NCBI RefSeq assembly: GCF_900112585.1
Contig: NZ_FOLY01000001.1
Coordinates: forward strand, 372,001-436,000
Source: Kushneria avicenniae
GTDB lineage: Bacteria; Pseudomonadota; Gammaproteobacteria; Pseudomonadales; Halomonadaceae
DNA: 64,000 bases
Reading direction: 5' to 3'
Positions 57,394 to 64,000 of this stretch are shown here, piece after piece; the stretch's first letter is position 1; each line of letters opens with the position of its first letter. The notes under the pieces were generated by a model, which was not told the origin of the DNA, made no database searches, and worked only from the letters and a program-made list of their open reading frames with translations. The translations under genes were made by a program, and so were the position numbers.

Positions 57394-58752
57394 ATGACAC
57401 CACAACGCCCGATGCTTTTAAGCCTCATGGCCTACCCTACCGGTCATCATCTTGCCGCCTGGCGCCACCCGAGTACTGACCCCGGCGCCAACAGCGACAT
57501 TGCGCATTATCAGCGCCTGGCAAAAACTGCCGAAGCGGCCGGCTTCGAGATCATCTTCCTGCCCGACAGGCTGGCCATACCAGGCGGTTCACGCCAGGCC
57601 CTTCAACGTGTTGATGAATGGTCGCAGGGGTTTGAAGCCCTGACACTGGCAGGTGCTCTGGCCGCCTCGACTTCAAGAATCGGCATCGTGGCCACGGCCT
57701 CGACAACCTTTAATGAGCCCTTCACCCTGGCCCGCCAGCTGGCGTCACTGGATCTGCTCAGCGGCGGCCGCGTGGGGTGGAACATCGTGACGTCATCGCT
57801 GGGCGCTGAAGTGCTCAACTTCAACCCTGTGCCCAATTTTTCCCACGGCGCTCGTTATGAACGAGCCGACGAATTTATCAGGGCGGCCATGGGTCTCTGG
57901 GACAGCTGGGACCCGCAGGGCATCGTGCGCAACAAGCACAGTGGTCTGTTTTTTGAAGCCGATGCCCTGCGGGAGACCGACCACCAGGGAACGCATTTTC
58001 GCACCCGTGGGCCGCTCAATGTCATTCCCTCACCTCAGGGGCGGCCGGTGCTGGTGCAGGCAGGGTCATCCCCGGCCGGCCGCGATCTTGCGGCACAGCA
58101 TGCCGAGGTGGTGTTTACCGCGCACCCCAGTGTCGAAAAGACCCGTGCGTTTCGCAGCGACATGCATCAAAGACTGCTCAATGCCGGGCGTCAGACTGAC
58201 GAGATGGCCGTACTGCCCGGGATTTTCCCGATTATTGGCGACACCCAGGCAGAAGCAGAGGCACGCTTTGAAGCGCTGCAATCACTGATTCAGCCGGAAG
58301 TGGCCATCGCCCTGCTCGAAACCTATCTGGGTGATGTCGATCTCTCCGGCTGTGACCCGGACGGACCTCTGCCCGAGCTGCCGACGTCCAATGCCATCCG
58401 AAGCCGCCAGCAGCTGCTGACCGATCTTGCCGCGCGCGATGACCTGACGATTCGTCAACTGGCCCTGAAGGTCGCCGGGGCACGAGGCCACTGGCAGGTC
58501 GTGGGCACCCCCGAATCGATTGCCGATCAGATGGAGACCTGGTTTACCACCGGGGCTGCCGACGGCTTCATGCTGATGCCCCCCACCTATCCTGATGGGC
58601 TGGACGCCTTCGTCGAGAAGGTCATGCCGATCCTTCATCAGCGCGGGCTGCTCGGCGATTCGAAAGCAGAAACCACGCTGCGCCGCCGGCTGGGCCTGAG
58701 ACAGGGCGGCCAGACAGACCATCACGCCGCCGGACAACTCGAAAGCGCCTGA
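57394..58752 (+). CDS. LLM-class FMNH2-dependent monooxygenase (NtaA/SnaA/DszA family)
   Basis: A 452-residue bacterial-luciferase-like TIM barrel. Family landmarks are GFEIIFLPDRL, ASTTFNEPFTLARQLASLDLLSGGRVGWNIVTSS (about 108-141) and PVLVQAGSSPAGRDLAAQHAEVVF. Relatives oxidise nitrilotriacetate, dibenzothiophene sulfone, dimethyl sulfide (DmoA) and similar compounds with FMNH2 from a partner reductase, here probably the upstream SsuE-like enzyme. A betaine-type ABC importer follows after 37 bp, suggesting that the substrate is a quaternary ammonium, sulfonium or related compound. Confidence 0.88.
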   Translation: MTPQRPMLLSLMAYPTGHHLAAWRHPSTDPGANSDIAHYQRLAKTAEAAGFEIIFLPDRLAIPGGSRQALQRVDEWSQGFEALTLAGALAASTSRIGIVATASTTFNEPFTLARQLASLDLLSGGRVGWNIVTSSLGAEVLNFNPVPNFSHGARYERADEFIRAAMGLWDSWDPQGIVRNKHSGLFFEADALRETDHQGTHFRTRGPLNVIPSPQGRPVLVQAGSSPAGRDLAAQHAEVVFTAHPSVEKTRAFRSDMHQRLLNAGRQTDEMAVLPGIFPIIGDTQAEAEARFEALQSLIQPEVAIALLETYLGDVDLSGCDPDGPLPELPTSNAIRSRQQLLTDLAARDDLTIRQLALKVAGARGHWQVVGTPESIADQMETWFTTGAADGFMLMPPTYPDGLDAFVEKVMPILHQRGLLGDSKAETTLRRRLGLRQGGQTDHHAAGQLESA

Positions 58753-58789
58753 CATCGCCAGGCGTTAACAGAATCATGGAATCAGAAAC

Positions 58790-59761
58790 ATGACATCACT
58801 CCCCCATCTGGCGACAGGACTACTGCTCGGCGCCACTCTGGCCACCACGGCCAACGCCGCCGACAGCCGGCCCATTGCCATTACCGATCCGGGGTATGCC
58901 ACGGCGCAGGGAACCGCCTACGTCGTTGAGGCACTGATTCAGGATCGGTTTGGCGATCAGACCCGGATCGTCAATACCACCTCGGTACCGGTGATCTGGG
59001 AAGCATTGAACCGCAATAATGGCGATATCGACATATGGACCGATGTCTGGCTGCCCAATCAGGCGCCTTTTGTTGACCAGTACACCGGCGACAAGGGTCA
59101 GGCGATTCTTGCCCAGCCGTCCTATGCCGGCACGCAGGGGTATTGCACGACCCGCGCCACCGCCGAGAAACATGACATTCATTCGGTCTACGACCTTTCC
59201 AATCCTGACAAGATCAGTGCGTTCGACAGCAACGGCGATGGCAAGGGGGAAATCTGGCTGGGCGCTGCCGGCTGGCTCTCTACCGGCTTCGAGAGAATCC
59301 GTGCGCGAGATTACGGTTTTGCTGACTTCTTCGATCTGCAGACCACCGACGAAGCCGTGGCAACCGCCGCGCTCGACGCTGCAGTCAAAAAGGGCACCGG
59401 CTGGGTCGGATACTGCTATGCCCCGCACCAGAACTTTGCCCGCTACGATCTGGTGCAACTCGAGGAGCCTCCCTACGATCCAAACGCCTGGAACGTGGTG
59501 GATTCCAGCGATCCAAACTGGCTCGAAAAATCCTCCATTGCGTCCGCCTACAAGGACGCCGCCATCCATATGGCCTATTCGCGATCGCTGAAAACTCGTG
59601 CTCCTGAGGTCGCTGCACTACTTGAGCGTGTGACCTTCACGACAGAAGAAGTGAATCAGCTGGCCTATGCCATTGCCGTTGAGAACACTCCGCCACGAGA
59701 GGCGGCACAGGAATGGATCGCCGCGCATCCCGATATTGTGGCCCAGTGGACGGCGGACTGA
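58790..59761 (+). CDS. Glycine betaine/proline-type ABC transporter substrate-binding protein
   Basis: A 323-residue OpuAC-domain receptor with a signal peptide (cut near ANA). The aromatic-cage region is suggested by DIDIWTDVWLPNQ and GWVGYCYAPHQNF. The pair of Cys residues in YCTTRA and YCYAP could form a disulfide. Related receptors bind glycine betaine, choline, carnitine or DMSP. ATPase and permease genes follow with a 3-bp gap and a 4-bp overlap. Confidence 0.88.
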   Translation: MTSLPHLATGLLLGATLATTANAADSRPIAITDPGYATAQGTAYVVEALIQDRFGDQTRIVNTTSVPVIWEALNRNNGDIDIWTDVWLPNQAPFVDQYTGDKGQAILAQPSYAGTQGYCTTRATAEKHDIHSVYDLSNPDKISAFDSNGDGKGEIWLGAAGWLSTGFERIRARDYGFADFFDLQTTDEAVATAALDAAVKKGTGWVGYCYAPHQNFARYDLVQLEEPPYDPNAWNVVDSSDPNWLEKSSIASAYKDAAIHMAYSRSLKTRAPEVAALLERVTFTTEEVNQLAYAIAVENTPPREAAQEWIAAHPDIVAQWTAD

Positions 59762-59764
59762 ATC

Positions 59765-60601
59765 ATGATCACGCTGAAAGAGGTATGGAAGATATTTTCT
59801 CCCGATCCGCAGGCCACCCTGTCCGCTGCCCGGCAGGATGACATCGACGGAAAAACCCTGAAGCAGCAGTCGGCGACCATCGCGGTCAGAAACGTGGATC
59901 TTGCCGTGACACCCGGTGAGCTGCTGTGTGTCATGGGGCTTTCAGGCTGCGGAAAATCAACGCTGATACGTCTGGTCAACCGCCTTCTGACACCGACATC
60001 AGGGCAGGTGCTGATCGGGGATAGCGATATTGGTCGGCTCAATACCGCCCAATTGCGTCGACTTCGCTCGCAGGATATCGGCATGGTCTTTCAAAGCCAC
60101 GGGCTGATAGGCCACCTGTCCGTGCGGGACAACGTTGCCCTGCCGCTGGAGATTCAGCGAATTCCCCGCCATCAGCGCGAGGACCGGGCTGACGAACTGC
60201 TCCAGCGAACCGGGCTGGGCGGTCTCGGCGATCGCAATGTTTCAAGCCTGTCGGGCGGCATGCAGCAGCGGGTTGGTCTCGCACGGGCGCTGGCCGCCGA
60301 CCCCGGTATCCTGCTCATGGATGAACCCTTCAGTGCCCTTGACCCGCTTATTCGACGTGAGCTGCAGGACGAGTTCGGCCGCCTGTCGCGGGATCTTGGC
60401 AAGACGACGCTGTTCATTACTCACGATGTTGAAGAAGCCTTTCGCATTGCCGATCGAGTGGCACTCATGCGTGCCGGCCGGATCGTTCAGCTCGGCAAGC
60501 CACAGGAGCTTGTCGACGCCCCGGCGGATGATTACGTCGCCCGCTTTGTCGAACCTTATCGGACAACGCCAGAACAACCCCCGCTGAGGATGGTTCAATG
60601 A
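59765..60601 (+). CDS. Betaine-type ABC transporter ATP-binding protein (ProV/OpuAA-like, no CBS domains)
   Basis: A 278-residue ATPase with Walker A GLSGCGKST (about 58-66), signature LSGGMQQRVGLARAL, Walker B ILLMDEPFSALD and the H-loop FITHDVEEA. ProV and OpuAA end with two CBS osmosensing domains of about 120 residues; this protein stops soon after the ATPase core, so it lacks ionic-strength gating. This suggests a catabolic rather than an osmoregulated importer. Its stop overlaps the permease start by 4 bp. Confidence 0.9.
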   Translation: MITLKEVWKIFSPDPQATLSAARQDDIDGKTLKQQSATIAVRNVDLAVTPGELLCVMGLSGCGKSTLIRLVNRLLTPTSGQVLIGDSDIGRLNTAQLRRLRSQDIGMVFQSHGLIGHLSVRDNVALPLEIQRIPRHQREDRADELLQRTGLGGLGDRNVSSLSGGMQQRVGLARALAADPGILLMDEPFSALDPLIRRELQDEFGRLSRDLGKTTLFITHDVEEAFRIADRVALMRAGRIVQLGKPQELVDAPADDYVARFVEPYRTTPEQPPLRMVQ

Positions 60602-62121
60602 CAGCAGTCGGAATGGAGACGGATGTCTCGACCACCGAGCGCAGCGACGCCATACGTCAGTTTTCAGGACGAGGCTCGCAGTACTACGTTCAGGCCTTTC
60701 ACCGAATCGGCGAGGGTCGGGGGCGCATCGGGTCCTTCAATCCCGCCGCCGCCCTGCTCGGCCCGATCTGGTTCGGGGCGCGGCGATTGTGGGCGGCTTT
60801 CTGGCCGATTCTGGTCATTGAGCTACTGGCCTGGATCGTCATATCGGTGGGCTTGAGCGGTGGCGCCAATCGAGAGTCCCTTCAGCGCGCCGACAGGCTT
60901 GCCACGCTGGCAGAGAGTCGTCAGGCACAGGCCGCAGCGGCCACACAAAGAGATCCCGAAAGTGCCATGACCCAGTCCCTGGCTGAATCTGCCGCCGCAC
61001 TTACAAAAGAGCGCGACGAGGCTTATGCCGCGGCCGACAGAGCATCCAGCAGTGCCTGGCAGATCCTGCTTCTGGGCATCGGGGGCCTTGTCATCGTGCG
61101 TGCCGGCGTTGGCATCGTCGCGACCCCCCTGCTGGAGCGGCGCTTTCGCACCTGGCGCCTGCTCGGTGATAGTGCCCCCACGGGACTGAGTCTGCGCGGC
61201 GCCATCGCGGCCACCGCTTTGATGGCGCTTGTGGTGCCCATCAGCGCGCTTGGTTTTTCAGGCCACTTGATGCCGGCTCTGGCCAGTGTTCCGGCCAACC
61301 CGGACTGGCACTCCATGACCGCCGCCTTCCTTGACGGCGCCATGAAGACCTTCAGCGAGCAGGTTGCGCCGGCCGCCGGGGTGATGACCGGCACCATCAA
61401 TGGCGCTCTGTGGCTGATGGAGACCCTGCTGGCGGCAACGCCCTGGCCGGTGGTCATGACCATCATTCTGGCGCTGGCCTGGCAGATCGCCGGCTTTCGT
61501 GTCTTTCTTCTGACCGTCGTCGCGCTGGCCTATCTGGCCCTGCTGGGATTCTGGGACAAGAGCATGCAAACGGTGGCCCTGCTCGGCACAGCGGCCCTGA
61601 TCTCGATCGGTCTGGGCATTCCGCTGGGCATCGCCTGCGGTTACCATCGTCGTCTGGCCCGGCTGGTACGCCCGGCGCTTGATTTCATGCAGACCATGCC
61701 GGCGTTTGTTTACCTGATCCCGGTGATCGCCCTGTTCGGCATCGGCAAGCCTTCCGGCATCATTGCCACGGTATTTTTCGGTATCCCCCCTGTGGTGCGC
61801 CTGACGGCCCTGGGCATTTCAAACGTCCCGGAAAACGTGCGGGAAGCCGCGACCGCGTTCGGCGCGACTCGTGCCTTTCTGCTGTTCAGGGTAGATCTGC
61901 CCATTGCGATGCCGTCCATCATGGCCGGCGTCAGCCAGACGATATTGATGTGCCTATCGATGGTCGTCATCGCGTCGTTGATTGGCGCCCCCGGCCTTGG
62001 CGAGGACGTACTGCGCGCGCTGCAATACGCGGCTCAGGGACAGGGGCTGCTGGCAGGATTGGCGATTCTTGTCTGCGCCGTGGTGCTGGATCGCATCGTG
62101 CAGGGAAAGGCTGCACGGTGA
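60598..62121 (+). CDS. Betaine-type ABC transporter permease with unusual N-terminal extension
   Basis: A 507-residue permease. The C-terminal ~240 residues are a ProW-type BPD transmembrane domain (EAA loop NVPENVREAATAFGATRAFLLFRVDLP). The N-terminal ~260 residues are unusual: a first helix pair begins FGARRLWAAFWPILVIELLAWIVI, then an Ala/Gln/Glu-rich, coiled-coil-like segment (about 95-140, RADRLATLAESRQAQAAAATQ...), then another helix and cytosolic stretch RRFRTWRLLG. E. coli ProW is about 350 residues. The extension may replace CBS sensing or contact the receptor. A 15-bp duplication lies just after the stop. Confidence 0.88.
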   Translation: MTAVGMETDVSTTERSDAIRQFSGRGSQYYVQAFHRIGEGRGRIGSFNPAAALLGPIWFGARRLWAAFWPILVIELLAWIVISVGLSGGANRESLQRADRLATLAESRQAQAAAATQRDPESAMTQSLAESAAALTKERDEAYAAADRASSSAWQILLLGIGGLVIVRAGVGIVATPLLERRFRTWRLLGDSAPTGLSLRGAIAATALMALVVPISALGFSGHLMPALASVPANPDWHSMTAAFLDGAMKTFSEQVAPAAGVMTGTINGALWLMETLLAATPWPVVMTIILALAWQIAGFRVFLLTVVALAYLALLGFWDKSMQTVALLGTAALISIGLGIPLGIACGYHRRLARLVRPALDFMQTMPAFVYLIPVIALFGIGKPSGIIATVFFGIPPVVRLTALGISNVPENVREAATAFGATRAFLLFRVDLPIAMPSIMAGVSQTILMCLSMVVIASLIGAPGLGEDVLRALQYAAQGQGLLAGLAILVCAVVLDRIVQGKAAR

Positions 62122-62124
62122 GAG

Positions 62125-62154
62125 GCTGCCTGTACTGACGCTGCCTGTGCTGAC
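62125..62154. repeat. 15-bp tandem duplication after the ABC permease
   Basis: GCTGCCTGTACTGAC and GCTGCCTGTGCTGAC, adjacent, one difference, 3 bp after the permease stop codon. Confidence 0.9.
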
Positions 62155-62172
62155 AATACAGGGCCTGAAGCG

Positions 62173-62697
62173 TCATTCCGATTGATCATGGGCAGGCGCC
62201 TCTGGCCCCGCCCATTGATCCTGCCCCTGATCGATTTCCGACTCTGACTGAAATCGCACGGCCCCGACCATCTCCTGCCCCAGTATGTCGCCGGGATTAC
62301 GCAGCGGACACTGCGCCAGAGACAGGCAACCGCATCCGATACAGCCATCGAGCTGATCACGCAACTGCTCAAGATGACTGATGCGCTCGTTCAGTTGCAT
62401 GCGCCAGCGCATCGACAGGTGTGCCCAGTCTTCTGCGTTCGGCGCTCGGCCGTCAGGAAGCTGTGCCAGGGTGTCACGAATCTCGGCCAGAGGAATACCC
62501 ACGCGCTGGGCCGTCTTGATAACCGCCACACGGCGCAGGATATCTCTTGGGTAACGACGCTGGTTGCCAGCGCTTCGATGGGCCGTAATCAAACCTTCAC
62601 GTTCGTAGAAATGCAGTGCCGAAATGGCAATACCCATGCGCTGTGAAACATCGCCCACTGACAGGAATTTTTTTTCAGGGCTCAATGGTCGTGTCAT
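62173..62697 (-). CDS. soxR: Redox-sensitive MerR-family activator SoxR
   Basis: A 174-residue MerR-type activator. The N-terminal HTH reads LSVGDVSQRMGIAISALHFYEREGLI, followed by a dimerisation helix. The [2Fe-2S] ligands are in CIGCGCLSLAQC, the exact Cx2CxCx5C pattern of SoxR. The tail after the cluster is somewhat long. Oxidation or nitrosylation of the cluster activates target promoters. A SoxR-type promoter lies between it and the divergent FMN reductase; no soxS is present, as expected outside enterics. Confidence 0.95.
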   Translation of the reverse strand: MTRPLSPEKKFLSVGDVSQRMGIAISALHFYEREGLITAHRSAGNQRRYPRDILRRVAVIKTAQRVGIPLAEIRDTLAQLPDGRAPNAEDWAHLSMRWRMQLNERISHLEQLRDQLDGCIGCGCLSLAQCPLRNPGDILGQEMVGAVRFQSESEIDQGQDQWAGPEAPAHDQSE

Positions 62698-62700
62698 GGC

Positions 62701-62731
62701 TTGACCTCAACATTTGTTCAGGTTTGATAAT
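62701..62731 (+). promoter_or_regulatory. SoxR-dependent promoter of the FMN reductase
   Basis: -35 TTGACC (62701-62706) and -10 GATAAT (62726-62731) are separated by 19 bp, the stretched spacing of MerR-family promoters. Between them lies ACCTCAAC-ATTT-GTTCAGGT (62704-62723), a near-perfect dyad matching the known SoxR box pattern CCTCAA...TTGAGG. Confidence 0.8.
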
Positions 62732-62758
62732 GCCTGCCTCGTGAATATGGAGGCAAGC

Positions 62759-63337
62759 ATGGCGCCTGTACCTTTATCAATTGCGACGGTTATCGGCAGC
62801 GCCCGATATGGGCGTCGATGCGAGCCCATTGCGCAGTGGGCAGCAAGCAGGATCAATGCCCGTCATGACATGACGGCCGATATGATAGATCCCTCAGGGC
62901 TCCCCCTTTCATTTGGCGAACAGCCGCTGCCTCTGGATATCTGGTGTCAACTGGAAGCAAGGATGGAAAAAGCGGATGCCTTTCTTGTCGTGACGCCCGA
63001 ATATCATCAGGGCTATCCGGCCGTATTGAAGCATCTCATCGACATCGTGCCGAATGTCTGGCAAGCCAAACCGGTCTGCTTTATTTCATATGGCACCTAC
63101 TCAAAAGGCATGCAGGCCGTCGAACAGCTCAGACAGGTATTTTCCTTTCTACAGGCCATACCGATCGATCACGCTCTGGGGCTTGAAGGGATTGAACGCT
63201 ATTTTGACCGCAACAATGTCTTCAAACCGGACTCTGACACCACACAACACCTTTCCACCATGCTCGATCGATTTCATCAGGCCCTGCAGCCGATGATCAG
63301 CGTTCAACCCGGCAGAAAAAGGATCCATGAGCAGTAG
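62759..63337 (+). CDS. NADPH-dependent FMN/quinone reductase, SoxR-regulated
   Basis: A 192-residue flavodoxin-fold reductase: phosphate loop TVIGSARYGRRCEP (about 11-24), VVTPEYHQGYPAVLKHLIDIV flavin-contact region, and SYGTYSKGMQAVEQLR. Such azoreductase/quinone-reductase-like enzymes limit redox cycling, which fits control by the adjacent SoxR promoter. I chose the ATG at 62759, 5 bp after GGAGG. Confidence 0.9.
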   Translation: MAPVPLSIATVIGSARYGRRCEPIAQWAASRINARHDMTADMIDPSGLPLSFGEQPLPLDIWCQLEARMEKADAFLVVTPEYHQGYPAVLKHLIDIVPNVWQAKPVCFISYGTYSKGMQAVEQLRQVFSFLQAIPIDHALGLEGIERYFDRNNVFKPDSDTTQHLSTMLDRFHQALQPMISVQPGRKRIHEQ

Positions 63338-63464
63338 CAGGCGCATGGCCGAAGGCTCATCGATTCGAGGGATTGCCGTTGGCAGATCAGATCATCACTC
63401 AAAAGGAAATCTTTCTGCCCGGGCCCCGGCTTTCATGGCCGGGACCGTTATCCGTGAGGGTGAA

Positions 63465-64000
63465 TTACCAGGCGACGGTGCCGCCATCATCCACAAAGGC
63501 ACCTGTCGGACCATCCACACCGATCTGCGCCAATCTGATGGCGATCTCGGCGCTTTCATCGACATTTCTACCCTGGAACTGGGTTGCTTCCGTTGCCGTA
63601 AACCCGGGGCACACCGCATTGACCTTGATGCCATGTTCGGCAAAAGCCGTTGCATGGCTGAGCGTCAACGCGTTCAGAGCAGCCTTCGAGGCCTGATAAA
63701 AGGGAAGCTGGAAAGAGGCGTAGGGCCAGGAAGCATCCGATCTCAGCGTAAATGAAGCAAGCGATGAAGAAATATTAACAATACGGGCATGGTCCGAATT
63801 CTGTAACAGCGGCAGCATCCCCTCCGTGAGCAGCACCACACCCAGCACATTGACATCAAAAGTGTTCCGGTAACGATCACGAGTGCTCAATGATGGCGTC
63901 ATGTCCGCAGAGAGCCCGGCATTATTGATCAATACATCAATTTTTCCGAACTTGTCTGCAATGAACTGCCGAAGCCTTTCAATGCTGTTTTCGTCGGTGA
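63465..64000 (-). CDS. Short-chain dehydrogenase/reductase (partial, 5' end outside window)
   Basis: About 178 C-terminal residues of an SDR, read from the right edge. Visible are KIDVLINNAGLSAD, the VNVLGVVLLTEG helix, the catalytic Ser in VNISSSLASF, the YQASKAA Tyr-Lys pair and VNAVCPGFTATEATQF, with GPTGAFVDDGGTVAW at the end. The same frame is open to 64000. The N-terminal TGxxxGIG loop is not in the window. It converges on the SoxR-controlled FMN reductase; close relatives are NADP-linked carbonyl reductases. Confidence 0.85.
   Translation of the reverse strand, partial: TDENSIERLRQFIADKFGKIDVLINNAGLSADMTPSLSTRDRYRNTFDVNVLGVVLLTEGMLPLLQNSDHARIVNISSSLASFTLRSDASWPYASFQLPFYQASKAALNALTLSHATAFAEHGIKVNAVCPGFTATEATQFQGRNVDESAEIAIRLAQIGVDGPTGAFVDDGGTVAW

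Noticed and set aside
63416-63446. Hairpin CCCGGC-TTTCATG-GCCGGG as a terminator
   Set aside because: No T run close to the stem on either strand, so I did not list it.

Overview
The window looks like chromosome of a moderately GC-rich halophilic gammaproteobacterium, most probably Halomonadaceae (Halomonas/Kushneria type). This rests on the gene content and order (nadD-proA, accB-accC-prmA-dusB-fis-purH, mpl, dsbD, a PPi-dependent phosphofructokinase, a betaine-type ABC transporter) and on codon use; it is an inference, not a database result. I see no rRNA, tRNA, CRISPR array, insertion sequence or prophage.

About 1-21.7 kb is core genome: nadD (cut by the window edge) and proA; a DedA-PAP2 membrane protein; mpl; PPi-phosphofructokinase; a kinase/phosphatase fusion that has lost catalytic residues in both domains; ppa; dsbD; accB-accC-prmA; dusB-fis-purH; then, on the minus strand, gabD, folE, srkA and comF. 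Most units end in clear hairpin terminators.

About 21.9-30 kb is a transition zone. It holds a small exported repeat protein, an AT-richer stretch with an SMP-30-like gene, and a redox/detoxification cluster: F420-reductase-like protein, MFS exporter, RibD/DHFR-like reductase, a cytoplasmic cupin resembling cupin hydroxynitrile lyases, a LysR regulator, an exported paralogue of that cupin, and a lipoprotein with two carboxymuconolactone-decarboxylase domains.

About 30-46.5 kb is a carboxylate-uptake and catabolism island. It has two complete tripartite tricarboxylate transporters (TctCBA), each translationally coupled to a COG3618 TIM-barrel hydrolase. The first also has a second TctC receptor. 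A LysR gene, a D-2-hydroxyacid dehydrogenase and an RraA-type aldolase lie between them, and a TRAP transporter plus SMP-30 lactonase follows. The leaders of all three transporter operons carry a GACCAAGGT(C) sequence, a perfect 18-bp palindrome at the first, which suggests one shared regulator. The likely logic is import of a sugar-acid or tri/dicarboxylate lactone, ring opening, oxidation and retro-aldol cleavage.

About 46.8-64 kb is oxidoreductase-rich: four SDRs (the last cut by the window edge), two aldo/keto reductases, a tautomerase coupled to an exported cyclophilin-fold protein, a DUF3737-PatB pair, an isochorismatase-fold protein without its catalytic cysteine, and an FMN reductase followed by an LLM flavin monooxygenase and a betaine-type ABC transporter. 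soxR is divergent from a second FMN reductase, with a textbook 19-bp-spacer SoxR promoter between them. Short tandem duplications (15-24 bp units) recur in many intergenic gaps.
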